Source: SHYR01 sp036013055
GTDB lineage: Bacteria > Chloroflexota > Dehalococcoidia > UBA2979
Direction of reading: 5' to 3'
Assembly: GCA_036013055.1 (NCBI GenBank)
Contig: DASCQM010000012.1
Span: 186,001 to 250,000, forward strand
Length of the DNA: 64,000 bases
Below the pieces are notes generated by a model that was not told the origin of the DNA, made no database searches, and worked only from the letters and a program-made list of their open reading frames with translations. This document shows, in pieces, positions 55,938 to 64,000 of the stretch. The position numbers and the translations under genes are program-made. The stretch's first letter is position 1. Every line of letters begins with the position of its first letter.

Positions 55938-56900
55938 CTAGTCCTCCTTCGGAGGAACGTACGGCGCCGGGTTCGTGAGGCCGGAGATCAGGTGCTCCGG
56001 TACCACTTCCGCCAGCTCGTCGACCGACCACCGCGTCGGGTGCGAGATGCTGCGCGTCACCTGGCGCATCGAGTAGCGCGAGGCCTGCCAGCCTGAACTC
56101 CCGATCACCTGGCCGCTGATCGCGCCGCCGGCTTCGGTGCAGAGCCACGTGACCGTCGGGGCGTTGTTCAGCGGGTCTCTTGGCGTGCCTTCTGGCGTCT
56201 GCTGCTGAGCCTGCCGCTGGGCCTCGCCCTGCGCCGGTCGGTTGGCACCGATGCCCGCCGCCGCCCGCAACTGCGATGCCGCCGGCGGCACGGATGCCGT
56301 CATGCGCGTCGCACCACCGGGGTAGATGGAGTTGGCTGCGATGCCGTACGGCCCGAGTTCTCGCGCGAGTGCACGAGTAAATCCGACCATGCCTTCCTTG
56401 GCGGCACTGTAGTTCGCCTGCCCGGAACTGCCGAGGCCTGAGCCCGACGAGAAGATCAGGATGCGACCGTAGCGCTGCTTCAGCATTGGCTCTACGGCGT
56501 GGCGCACGGTGTTGAAGGCACCCTTCAGGTGCACCGCAAGGACCGCGTCCCACTCCTCTTCAGTCATGTTGAAGACCATGCGGTCTCGCAGAATTCCGGC
56601 TACGTGGCAGAGGATGTCCAGACGGCCCCACTCGTCGACGGCGGCATTCACCATGCTGGCGCCGCCCTCGAACGTCGAGACATCGCCGTAGTTGGAGATC
56701 GCCTGGCCACCGGCCTTGCGAATTTCCTCGACGACCTCATCGGCAGGCGACTGCTCGCCACCCGAACCATCGAGGTTGCCGCCGAAGTCGGCGACGACGA
56801 CCTTCGCGCCCTCTTCCGCCAGCATCATTGCGACGCCGCGGCCAATGCCGCGCCCCGCTCCAGTAACGACCGCTACGCGGCCTTCGAGACGATTACCCAT
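55938..56900 (-). CDS. SDR family oxidoreductase, HSD17B4-like
   Basis: 320 aa. VVTGAGRGIGRG, ADFGGNLDGSGGEQSPADEV, HVAGILRDRM, catalytic Ser in IFSSGSG and Tyr/Lys in QANYSAAKEG all intact. Probably a 3-hydroxyacyl-CoA dehydrogenase. A Gln/Ala-rich insertion (QGEAQRQAQQQTPEG) precedes the C-terminus. GAGGAG is six bases before ATG 56900. The upstream SDR gene ends 13 bases earlier on the same strand, so they form an operon. Confidence 0.88.
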   Translation of the reverse strand: MGNRLEGRVAVVTGAGRGIGRGVAMMLAEEGAKVVVADFGGNLDGSGGEQSPADEVVEEIRKAGGQAISNYGDVSTFEGGASMVNAAVDEWGRLDILCHVAGILRDRMVFNMTEEEWDAVLAVHLKGAFNTVRHAVEPMLKQRYGRILIFSSGSGLGSSGQANYSAAKEGMVGFTRALARELGPYGIAANSIYPGGATRMTASVPPAASQLRAAAGIGANRPAQGEAQRQAQQQTPEGTPRDPLNNAPTVTWLCTEAGGAISGQVIGSSGWQASRYSMRQVTRSISHPTRWSVDELAEVVPEHLISGLTNPAPYVPPKED

Positions 56901-56913
56901 CTTCGTCTCCTCT

Positions 56914-57852
56914 CTACCCGGTGACCGGGCTGGGGATGCCGAACGCAAGAGTGCGCGGCATCTGCTCATCGAGTTCGTCCAGCGTGAAGCGCCGGCCGAA
57001 GGTCAGGATCTGTCGGTCGATGCCGGGGTGTGAGTACACGTAGATGTCCCCACCACGCACGCCGAAGAACTGTCCGTTGACGTCGCCGGCGGCCTCGCTG
57101 ACGAGGTAGATCGCCAGTGGCGCCACGTTCTCCGGGTCGTCGGGGTGGCCTTCGCCCTCCCACTGCAGCGTCGGGTCGGGCGCGCCAATGCGTGCGACCT
57201 GATCCGCCGAGATGATGCCGGCCGGGGGCCGCAGCTGCTCGGAGAGCCCGCCGGAGAGGCGGGTGCGTGCCAGCGGCGAGATGCCGTTGGTCGTAACGCC
57301 GTAGCGACCCATGTCGCGTGCCGACGTGCGCGTGAAGCCAACGGTGCCCTCGCCGGCGGCTGCCAGGTTGGAGCTACCGACGGCGCCGAGGCCCGCGTCC
57401 GAGACGAAGTTGACGATGCGGCCGTAGCGCTGCTGGCGCATGGCGATGCCGGCGAACTTCGTGGTCACGAACTGGGACTTCACGTTCATGCGGATGACCG
57501 TGTCCCAGTCGTCCTCGGTCATGTCCCAGATCGGCACGTCGCGGACGATGCCCGCGCAGTTGATCAGGCCGTCGATCTGCCCGTACTCGTCGAGCGCGGT
57601 CTTGACGGTCTCTTCGCCGCCTTCCCACGTGCTGACATCGCCGTACGTCGCAACGGCCTTACCGCCGGCGGCGACGATCGCCGCTACCGTGTCGTCGGCG
57701 TTGGCCTGGCTGCCGCCCGTGCCATCAGGCTCGCATCCGTTGTCGGTGACGACGACCGACGCTCCTTCAGCCGCAGCCAACAGCGCGACCGCGCGGCCGA
57801 TGCCGCGTCCCCCGCCTGTCACAGCGACGGCTCTTCCGTCCAGTGCTCCCAT
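56914..57852 (-). CDS. SDR-fold protein lacking the catalytic Tyr and Lys
   Basis: 312 aa. The nucleotide-binding VTGGGRGIGRA (11-21) and INCAGI (97-102) are kept, and the body aligns with the next gene. But the YxxxK motif is LAAAG: Leu163 and Gly167 stand for Tyr and Lys, while Ser151 is at the normal 12-residue distance. It is therefore unlikely to be an ordinary dehydrogenase and may be a structural partner of the SDR it is co-transcribed with. Confidence 0.85.
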   Translation of the reverse strand: MGALDGRAVAVTGGGRGIGRAVALLAAAEGASVVVTDNGCEPDGTGGSQANADDTVAAIVAAGGKAVATYGDVSTWEGGEETVKTALDEYGQIDGLINCAGIVRDVPIWDMTEDDWDTVIRMNVKSQFVTTKFAGIAMRQQRYGRIVNFVSDAGLGAVGSSNLAAAGEGTVGFTRTSARDMGRYGVTTNGISPLARTRLSGGLSEQLRPPAGIISADQVARIGAPDPTLQWEGEGHPDDPENVAPLAIYLVSEAAGDVNGQFFGVRGGDIYVYSHPGIDRQILTFGRRFTLDELDEQMPRTLAFGIPSPVTG

Positions 57853-57926
57853 GCTTACTCCCTATGCTCGCGCCGTCCCAGTCGACGGCGCTGGCGGATT
57901 CTACACCCTCGTTCGTAGATTTGAGG

Positions 57927-58766
57927 CTAGCTGTCGGCCGATTCGATGCCCTCGCGCACCCCTTCCATGTGGTCGCTGTCGTGAAACTTCGGCGCGCGCT
58001 TCTCGCGGAACGCCAGCAGCGACTCGCGATGTTCGGCGGTCTTGCGCGATGCCGCGAAGTGCTCACCGGAGCGCTTCCATGTCTCGTCCGAGCCGCTGTC
58101 CATCAGATCGTTCCACAGCAACGCTTTGATCTCGCGCAGCGTCCCCTCGGGGTTCGCCGCGATCTCGTTGCCGAGTTTCACGGCCTCCGGGATCAGGTCG
58201 TCCGGCTCGTAGAGCCGGTGCACCAGCCCGATTTCCAGTGCGTCCTCCGCCGAGTAGATGCGGCCGGTCAGCATCATCTCCTTCGCGCGCTGGAGGCCGA
58301 CGACGCGCGGCAGCGTCCATGTCGACCCCAGCTCCGGAGTCAGACCGAGCGCGGCGAAGCGGAACGAGAATCGCGCCTTCGTCGAGGCAAGCGTGATGTC
58401 CCACATCAGCGGGCCGGTCACGGCCATGCCGACGGCGACGCCGTTGACGGCACCGATGATCGGCTTGGCCTGCTTGAGGAAATTCGGGTCAAACGCGTTG
58501 CGGCTCGGATCGCGCGGCGCTCGCGCGGTCGCTGTGCCGCTGAAGGTGCTCTCGAAACCGCCGATGTCGGCCCCGGCGCTGAAGGCGCGCCCGGCACCGG
58601 TGATCACCATCGCGCCCACGGTCGGGTCCTCGTCGGCATCATGCATCGCGTTGGCCAGGTCGGAGGAGAGCCCGGCGCTGAATGCGTTCAGCGCATCCGG
58701 TCGATTGAGCCGGATGATGCGGACGCGGTCTTCCTGCTCCTGTAGGACAAATTCGTAGTCGTTCAT
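57927..58766 (-). CDS. Enoyl-CoA hydratase/isomerase (crotonase family)
   Basis: 279 aa. Oxyanion-hole segments GAGRAFSAGADIGGF and PIIGAVNGVAVGMAV, and the catalytic-acid region LTPELGSTWTLPRVVG with one of the two typical Glu residues. It adds water to or isomerises an enoyl-CoA. The C-terminus LAFREKRAPKF is typical. ATG 58766 has GGGG five bases upstream. Same strand as the two SDRs. Confidence 0.9.
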   Translation of the reverse strand: MNDYEFVLQEQEDRVRIIRLNRPDALNAFSAGLSSDLANAMHDADEDPTVGAMVITGAGRAFSAGADIGGFESTFSGTATARAPRDPSRNAFDPNFLKQAKPIIGAVNGVAVGMAVTGPLMWDITLASTKARFSFRFAALGLTPELGSTWTLPRVVGLQRAKEMMLTGRIYSAEDALEIGLVHRLYEPDDLIPEAVKLGNEIAANPEGTLREIKALLWNDLMDSGSDETWKRSGEHFAASRKTAEHRESLLAFREKRAPKFHDSDHMEGVREGIESADS

Positions 58767-58897
58767 CGTTACCCCACTGCTGCGCAGCACGCGGTCGGCT
58801 GCGGCGCGAGTATAGATCGATGGTTCGGTCGCGCGGGTAACCGCGCGAGCGGCGGTCGCGATTGCGACGGCAGGAAGTGTTCTAACCGAGCAGCGTT

Positions 58898-59542
58898 CTA
58901 GCCGAGCTTCAGCACGCTGGAGAGCCAGACGGCGAGGTCGGTCGCGCTCTCCTGCCCGATCTGATGCTCCATCTCGTACTCGTGGTACTCGAGGTCGATC
59001 TCCAGCGCTTCGAGGCGTTCCTTCGACTCGCGCGCACGGTCGACGTCGATCATCGGATCCTGCGCGCCATGCTGCACGAGCACCGGCAGCCGCGAGAGTT
59101 CCTCGCTGGCGGTCAACGACTCGGCGGTCTCGGCGGAGAGCGTGGTGCTCAGCGCCGCGAGGCCGGAGAAGCGACCCGGGTCGGAGAGCGCCATGCGATA
59201 GCCCAGCATGCCGCCCTGGCTGAACCCGAGCAGCGCGGTGCGCTCCGGATCGATCGGATATCGCTCGCTCGCCTCGTCGATGAAGACACGCAGCTCCGCG
59301 ATCACCGCGTCGAGTTCCTCCTCGCGCCTCGGGTCATCGCGTTCAGCGTTGAGCCACGTGAAGCCGTGGAAGCCCTCCTCGATCGTGTACTGGGCCTGCG
59401 GGCAGAGCCAGAGCAGATCCTTTGGCAGGAACTGGCTGAGGCCGATCAGATCGAGCGCGTGCGCGCCGTGCCCGTGGAGCGCGATCAACGTCGGAAACGG
59501 GCCGTCGCCCTCGGGCTGGAATGAGGCGTGGAGAAATTTCAT
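58898..59542 (-). CDS. Phospholipase/carboxylesterase-type alpha/beta hydrolase
   Basis: 214 aa. Short single-domain hydrolase: ALHGHGAHALDLIGL, nucleophile Ser108 in LLGFSQGGML, Asp in GAQDPMID and His in YEMEHQIG. Resembles YpfH-like esterases. ATG 59542 starts the first strand. Divergent from the MaoC-like pair. Confidence 0.87.
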   Translation of the reverse strand: MKFLHASFQPEGDGPFPTLIALHGHGAHALDLIGLSQFLPKDLLWLCPQAQYTIEEGFHGFTWLNAERDDPRREEELDAVIAELRVFIDEASERYPIDPERTALLGFSQGGMLGYRMALSDPGRFSGLAALSTTLSAETAESLTASEELSRLPVLVQHGAQDPMIDVDRARESKERLEALEIDLEYHEYEMEHQIGQESATDLAVWLSSVLKLG

Positions 59543-59638
59543 GAAGCTGAGTATAGCGGCGGATTCCCCGAGATCGGCCCACACTTGTTATAGTGCCGTC
59601 GCTGCTCGGGCGCAGCCGCCCGGCGGGAAGGTAAGCGA

Positions 59639-60133
59639 ATGACGACAGACACACCAGAGACTCTGGTCACTCAAGAGATGGAAGACGCCAAGGGGAAATG
59701 GGAGAGCGAGACCGTCTCGCCGCCGATCTCCGAGTCCGACATCCGCAAGTGGGCGATTGCCACCTACTGGCCGGAGAAGCCACCTGAGATCTACTGGAAC
59801 GACGAGTACGCACAGACGACCCGTTTCGGTGGCCTGATCGCACCTCAGGACTTCAACCCCTTCGCGTGGCCGATCGAGCGCCAGATCGCGCCGGGGCGCG
59901 CGACCCCGCAGGGCGCCGGCGTCGGCACCCGCGGCATGAACGGCGGCCAGACCGACACCTACGGCGTGCCGATGAAGCCGGGCGACGTGATCACGACCCG
60001 CGCCCGCCTCAAGGACTGGAACGAACGGCAGACCCGGCTAGGGCTTACCCTGTTCCAGGAGCGCGAGGTCGAATGGCGAAATCAAGACAATGAGGTCGTG
60101 AAGACGCGCCTCTCCATCGGCATCCGCTACTAG
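59639..60133 (+). CDS. MaoC-like dehydratase, FAS1-type subunit (second pair)
   Basis: 164 aa. Hot-dog fold of the FAS1_DH_region type: IRKWAIATYWPEKPPEIYWND, GGLIAPQDFNPFAWP and the C-terminal QDNEVVKTRLSIGIRY. The conserved block MNGGQTDTYGVPMKPGDVI is present. It pairs with the next gene 17 bases on, as at 46029/46549. Confidence 0.82.
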   Translation: MTTDTPETLVTQEMEDAKGKWESETVSPPISESDIRKWAIATYWPEKPPEIYWNDEYAQTTRFGGLIAPQDFNPFAWPIERQIAPGRATPQGAGVGTRGMNGGQTDTYGVPMKPGDVITTRARLKDWNERQTRLGLTLFQEREVEWRNQDNEVVKTRLSIGIRY

Positions 60134-60150
60134 GCAAGGAAGGAACCACC

Positions 60151-60591
60151 ATGAGCTACAACATTTTCTTTGAGGACATCGAGGTCGGTCAGGAGATCGA
60201 CACGTGGTCGCGCAAGACGGATTTCATGAACTGGAACCGCTTTGCTGCCGTGAACGACGAGTTCGTCTTCATCCACATGGATGATGAGGCGGGCCGCGCG
60301 GCACTGAACGAGCAGGGCGCGTTCGGCATGGGCAACCTGCGCTACACGTACCTGCTGAACATGCTGCGCGACTGGGCCGGCGACGAGGCGGAGATCCGCG
60401 AACTCGGCGTCCAGTACCGCGGCATCAACCAGAAGAACGACGTGCTGACCTGCAAGGGCACCGTGACCGAGAAGAAGGTCGAGAACGGCGAGAACCTCGT
60501 CTACCTCGACATCAAGGTCGTGAACGAGGCCGATGACAACACCTGCCCCGGCCACGCCGTTGTGGTGCTGCCGTCGAAGGTGACTGCCTAG
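60151..60591 (+). CDS. MaoC-like hot-dog protein (partner subunit)
   Basis: 146 aa. EDIEVGQEIDTW opening, then WNRFAAVNDEFVFIHMDDE, where an Asp-x5-His replaces the usual Asp-x4-His of (R)-hydratases. It is preceded by AAGGAAGGAACC. Probably the catalytic half of the second hydratase, though the altered spacing makes this less certain than at 46549. Confidence 0.8.
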   Translation: MSYNIFFEDIEVGQEIDTWSRKTDFMNWNRFAAVNDEFVFIHMDDEAGRAALNEQGAFGMGNLRYTYLLNMLRDWAGDEAEIRELGVQYRGINQKNDVLTCKGTVTEKKVENGENLVYLDIKVVNEADDNTCPGHAVVVLPSKVTA

Positions 60592-60676
60592 CACGAGCAC
60601 ACCAGCACCGGGCCCGCTGGACGGGCCGCGAAGCTGCCGCGTCGGGTATCGACTCGGTAGCCTCGGCAAGTGACTC

Positions 60677-60713
60677 ACAAGACCCCGGAACTGATTCAGT
60701 TCCGGGGTCTTGT
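60677..60713. terminator. Terminator hairpin
   Basis: A perfect 16-bp stem (60677-60692 with 60698-60713) and a 5-base loop, 85 bases after the MaoC pair. Confidence 0.8.
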
Positions 60714-60821
60714 CTATGCCGCTGGATGTGACGATCGTCCCCGCATCGACAGGGCCTCTCGCACTCGGATTCGGGACTTCTCGGACCTACGATCTCGGTG
60801 GCCCAAGGATCGGAGGTTGTG

Positions 60822-61208
60822 ATGATGATGCGTTACGAGTGGTTCAGTCTGGATTGGCTCGCGATGATGCTGATGATCTCAGTGCTCTGGTTCCTGACGC
60901 TGACCGCATTGCTCCTGATCACACATCGCTGGACATCGGGAGCCGACGACGAGCAGAAGGAAGCCGGTGACGTGCGCAGTTCGTATCTACACGACGAACT
61001 GGATCGTCATCGCCTGGTCGAAATCGTCGCCGGGATCGACGAGGCGTACAGCGGTCGGCTCGACCGCGATCCTGTCTGCGGTGTTGAGATCTCACGCGAC
61101 AGCGCTGTTGCCGCCGAGGAGTATCGCGGCACGATGTACTACTTCTGCGGTGGCGACTGCCTCGAGGCGTTCGTGCGCAATCCCGCGCGCCACGCACTCG
61201 CGGCCTAG
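60822..61208 (+). CDS. Membrane-anchored YHS domain protein
   Basis: 128 aa. One N-terminal membrane helix (about residues 12-35, LAMMLMISVLWFLTLTALLLI) and a C-terminal YHS domain: DPVCGVEI, MYYFCGGDCLEAFVRNP, with its metal-binding-type cysteines. YHS domains are common in heavy-metal handling. The cluster continues with csoR and copA, so a copper-chaperone role is likely but inferred. GGAGG lies five bases before the first of three ATGs. Confidence 0.85.
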   Translation: MMMRYEWFSLDWLAMMLMISVLWFLTLTALLLITHRWTSGADDEQKEAGDVRSSYLHDELDRHRLVEIVAGIDEAYSGRLDRDPVCGVEISRDSAVAAEEYRGTMYYFCGGDCLEAFVRNPARHALAA

Positions 61209-61346
61209 CGCCCCTCGGCCGCCTGACCGGCCAACGCCGGGCGGACTGCCATGCGACTCTGACTGAAGAGCGCAGGCAGACTCCGCCCGGCGCATTCGAT
61301 CTGGCCTCAAGCATCACGATTCCTGCGACAGCATGGAGATTCACCC

Positions 61347-61370
61347 ATACCCCCCGGGAGGGGGTATACT
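61347..61370 (+). promoter_or_regulatory. CsoR operator overlapping the csoR promoter
   Basis: A palindrome ATACCCCC-n5-GGGGGTAT (61347-61367) with the C-tract/G-tract form of CsoR-type copper operators. A sigma-70 -10 element TATACT (61365-61370) overlaps its right end, and TTCACC (61340-61345) is a possible -35. Binding would block initiation, giving negative autoregulation that copper relieves. Confidence 0.8.
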
Positions 61371-61395
61371 GTCGCTACATCGAACGGAGAACACG

Positions 61396-61659
61396 ATGGA
61401 CATGGACACCCGTGGCGACGTACTGAAGCGGCTTGCCTACATCGATGGTCACCTCGCCGGCGTGCGCAAGATGATCGAAGAAGAGACCTACTGTGTGGAC
61501 GTGCTGAAGCAGACATACGCGATTCGCCGCGCGATCGAGAAGGTCGAATCGAAGATGCTGGCCGGCCACCTGCACCATTGCGTCGTCGAAGGCATCGAGT
61601 CCGGTGAGAGCGGCGTGCTCGACGAACTCGTCGAGCTGTACGAGCTGGCGAACAAGTAG
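61396..61659 (+). CDS. csoR: Copper-sensing transcriptional repressor CsoR
   Basis: 87 aa, all-helical DUF156/CsoR family. The Cu(I) ligands are conserved in the CsoR spacing: Cys33, His58 and Cys62 (x24 and x3). It starts with an RGDVLKRLAYIDGHLAGVRKMIEE block typical of the family. A palindromic operator lies 29 bases before the ATG. It is followed by copA on the same strand, as in standard copper-efflux operons. Confidence 0.93.
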   Translation: MDMDTRGDVLKRLAYIDGHLAGVRKMIEEETYCVDVLKQTYAIRRAIEKVESKMLAGHLHHCVVEGIESGESGVLDELVELYELANK

Positions 61660-61707
61660 CGGCGGCACCGGTGGCGACCCCCAGAAGACCAGTGCACAGG
61701 ACAACGG

Positions 61708-64000
61708 ATGACGACTGATACCCCCTCGACCGAGGACGAGCAGACCGCCGCTGCTGGCGCGCTCAGCGGCGTGCAGCGGTTCGGCGTGCGCGGCATGACC
61801 TGCGCCTCGTGCGTGCGTCGCGTCGAGCGTGCCGTCGCTGCGCTGCCGGGCGTCGAGGACGCCGCGGTCAACCTCGCGACGGAGGAGGTCTCCTTCGTCG
61901 TGCCGCAGTCGTTGCCGCTACCGGCGCTGCAGCAGGCCGTTGATAAGGCGGGCTACTCGCTGCGCGTCCCCGGTGAGGATGAGTCGCCGGACAGCGCGCG
62001 CGACCAGCTCACGGCAGAGCGGCAGGCCGAGTATGAATCGCTCCGTGGTCGCACGATCTTCGCGCTCTCGCTGGCCGCGATCCTCGTGGTGTCGATGCAA
62101 CTGACGCACTTCACGCCGCTGGGAGATGTCCCGCTGCGCATCCTGCACCCGCTCTTCTTCGTGCTCGCGCTGCCAGTCCAGTTCTGGGCGGGGTGGCGGT
62201 TCTACGAGGGTGCATGGAAGGTCGGCCGCCACGGCGGGACCGACATGAACACGCTGATCGCGGTCGGCACGTCCGCCGCGTTTGGCTACTCGGTCGTCGC
62301 GACCTCCGCACCGAGCGTCTTCACCTCGGTCGAGGGGCTTGAGGGAGCCGTCTACTTCGACACGGCCGCCGCGATCATCGGCCTCGTGCTACTCGGTCGC
62401 ACGCTCGAGGCACGCGCAAAGACGCAGACCTCGGAGGCTGTCGCACGCCTGATCGGATTGCGCCCGCAGCGCGCTCGCATCCTCGAGGAGGGTGAGGAGT
62501 ACGAGATCCCGATCGCCGCCGTACAGCCGGATGACGTCGTGATCGTGAAGCCGAGCGAGCAGATCGCCGTCGACGGCGTCGTGATCAGCGGCGCGTCGAG
62601 CGTCGACGAGTCGATGCTCACCGGCGAGTCGGTACCCGTCCAGAAGGTCGACGGCGACTCAGTCTTCGGAGCGACGATCAACACCACGGGCCTGCTGCAC
62701 ATCCGCGCGACGGCCGTCGGTGCCGACTCCGCGCTGGCGCGCATCATTCAGCTCGTCGAAGAAGCACAGGGCTCGAAGGCACCGATCCAGAAGCTGGCCG
62801 ACCAGATCGCGGCGGTCTTTGTGCCGACCGTCTTTGCCGTCGCTCTCGTCACGTTCGCTGTGTGGTGGATCTTCGGCCCCGCCCCGGCGATGACGTTTGC
62901 GATCCTCAACGCCGTAGCGGTGCTGATCATAGCCTGCCCCTGCGCGCTGGGACTCGCCACGCCGACCGCGATCATGGTCGGCACGGGGCGCGGGGCGCAG
63001 CACGGCATCCTGCTGCGCGACGCAGACGCCCTGCAGCAGGCGCGCGGCATCGACGTGGTCGTGATGGACAAGACCGGCACGATCACCGAGGGGCGCCCGG
63101 AGGTTACCGATGTCACGGCGGTCGACGGCGGACCCGTCGACGACCGCGACCTCGTGCGCCTGGCTGCCTCCGCGGAGCGCGGCTCCGAGCACCCATTCGC
63201 GATCGCGCTGCTGCGTGAAGCGGAGCGGCGCGAGGTGAACGTCGAGGCTCCCGGCGACTTCGAGGCGCTGGTCGGGCGCGGCATCACCGCCAGCGTTGAT
63301 GGGCACGCGGTGCTCGTCGGCAATCGCGCACTGCTCGCGGAGCACGACGTGGCGACCGAAGTGCTTGCGGATGCGGAGGCGGCAGCCGAGTCGCGAGCGC
63401 AGACCCCGCTGCTGATCGCCGTCGATGGCCGCTCGGCCGGGGCGATCGCCGTGGCGGACCGCATGCGCGAATCCACGCCCGCCGCCGTCGAGCGGTTGCG
63501 GGCGATGGGTGTCGAGGTCGTGATGCTCACCGGCGACCGCCTCGCGACGGCGCGTGCGGTCGCGGCCGAGGCTGGTGTCGACCGCGTCGAGGCCGAGGTG
63601 CTGCCGGAGGACAAGTCGCGCATCGTGCAGGAGCTACAGGCGGAGGGCCACATCGTCGCGATGGTCGGCGACGGCATCAACGACGCTCCGGCGCTCGCTG
63701 CCGCGGACGTCGGCATGGCGATCGGCACCGGCACGGACGTGGCCATGGAGGCCGCCCCGGTGACGCTGATGCGCCCCGACCTCGGCGGCGTCGCGACCGC
63801 GATCTCGCTCTCCCGCCAGACGATGCGGACGATGTACCAGAACCTCGGCTGGGCGTTCGGCTACAACCTCGCGCTGATCCCGGTCGCGGCGGGGGCGGGC
63901 TATCTGCTGTTCGGCGTGATCCTCGACGGCGCTGACGTGCCGGGCGTGCTCCAGCCGATCTTCGGCGAGCAGGGGTTCCTCAACCCGATCATCGCCGCGG
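61708..64000 (+). CDS. copA: Copper-translocating P-type ATPase (3' end cut off)
   Basis: 764 complete codons are present and the frame is open at the window edge. N-terminal heavy-metal domain GMTCASC (Cys32, Cys35), membrane segments, the transport-site Cys410-Pro-Cys412 in ACPCALG, phosphorylated Asp454 in DKTGT and the hinge GDGINDAPAL; the HP locus is SEHPFA. It exports Cu(I) from the cytoplasm. It lies 48 bases after csoR and probably shares its copper-inducible promoter. Confidence 0.95.
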   Translation, partial: MTTDTPSTEDEQTAAAGALSGVQRFGVRGMTCASCVRRVERAVAALPGVEDAAVNLATEEVSFVVPQSLPLPALQQAVDKAGYSLRVPGEDESPDSARDQLTAERQAEYESLRGRTIFALSLAAILVVSMQLTHFTPLGDVPLRILHPLFFVLALPVQFWAGWRFYEGAWKVGRHGGTDMNTLIAVGTSAAFGYSVVATSAPSVFTSVEGLEGAVYFDTAAAIIGLVLLGRTLEARAKTQTSEAVARLIGLRPQRARILEEGEEYEIPIAAVQPDDVVIVKPSEQIAVDGVVISGASSVDESMLTGESVPVQKVDGDSVFGATINTTGLLHIRATAVGADSALARIIQLVEEAQGSKAPIQKLADQIAAVFVPTVFAVALVTFAVWWIFGPAPAMTFAILNAVAVLIIACPCALGLATPTAIMVGTGRGAQHGILLRDADALQQARGIDVVVMDKTGTITEGRPEVTDVTAVDGGPVDDRDLVRLAASAERGSEHPFAIALLREAERREVNVEAPGDFEALVGRGITASVDGHAVLVGNRALLAEHDVATEVLADAEAAAESRAQTPLLIAVDGRSAGAIAVADRMRESTPAAVERLRAMGVEVVMLTGDRLATARAVAAEAGVDRVEAEVLPEDKSRIVQELQAEGHIVAMVGDGINDAPALAAADVGMAIGTGTDVAMEAAPVTLMRPDLGGVATAISLSRQTMRTMYQNLGWAFGYNLALIPVAAGAGYLLFGVILDGADVPGVLQPIFGEQGFLNPIIAA

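Overview
The window is high-GC bacterial chromosome with densely packed genes on both strands. No phage, insertion sequence, CRISPR array, rRNA or tRNA was recognised. The gene content best fits a high-GC Chloroflexota (Dehalococcoidia-like) bacterium: many CaiB/BaiF CoA transferases, HSD17B4-like SDRs, MaoC-type dehydratases, thiolase/DUF35 pairs, an LLM-type flavin enzyme, and an ECF sigma/FecR pair beside a small secreted protein. The amt-glnB-glnD order is also typical of Actinomycetota, so the assignment is an inference.

Layout. (1) 1-7840: the start of a B12/radical-SAM-type protein behind an NfuA-like Fe-S scaffold gene, a secreted protein, crotonyl-CoA carboxylase/reductase, a Nudix hydrolase, and the nitrogen operon amt-glnB-glnD. 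(2) 7841-9453: an intergenic region ending in a 17-bp tandem repeat, then a D12-class adenine methyltransferase convergent with a PD-(D/E)XK nuclease, which looks like a minimal restriction-modification pair. (3) 9450-18260: small-acid and CoA metabolism (Ldh2-type dehydrogenase, HpcH aldolase, D-2-hydroxyacid dehydrogenase, SDRs, VOC protein), an MGMT-type repair protein, an MFS protein and glutamate dehydrogenase. (4) 18450-24377: a two-domain rhodanese with an in-frame TGA where the catalytic cysteine should be, followed by a SECIS-like hairpin; then HAD, CNNM/CorC, a frameshifted methyltransferase, DUF1684, YqeC and MobA. (5) 24397-37938: ABC exporter, lipoprotein, membrane proteins, ECF sigma/FecR, MFS, argC, a GGQ release-factor-like protein, ClpS, LLM enzyme and CaCA antiporter. 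(6) 38010-60591: a large block of acyl-CoA metabolism, with a tandem duplication of a cupin gene inside it. (7) 60822-64000: a copper cluster of a YHS membrane protein, CsoR with a clear operator, and CopA cut by the window edge.

The strongest signal is selenium. The rhodanese ORF stops at TGA after 234 codons, but the same frame continues for 42 codons with the conserved rhodanese C-terminus, giving a normal 277-residue protein with selenocysteine at position 235. The window also holds YqeC (selenium-dependent molybdenum hydroxylase maturation) next to MobA, and the N-terminus of a radical SAM protein resembling a family in which selenocysteine tails are known. No sel genes are in the window, so decoding is inferred.
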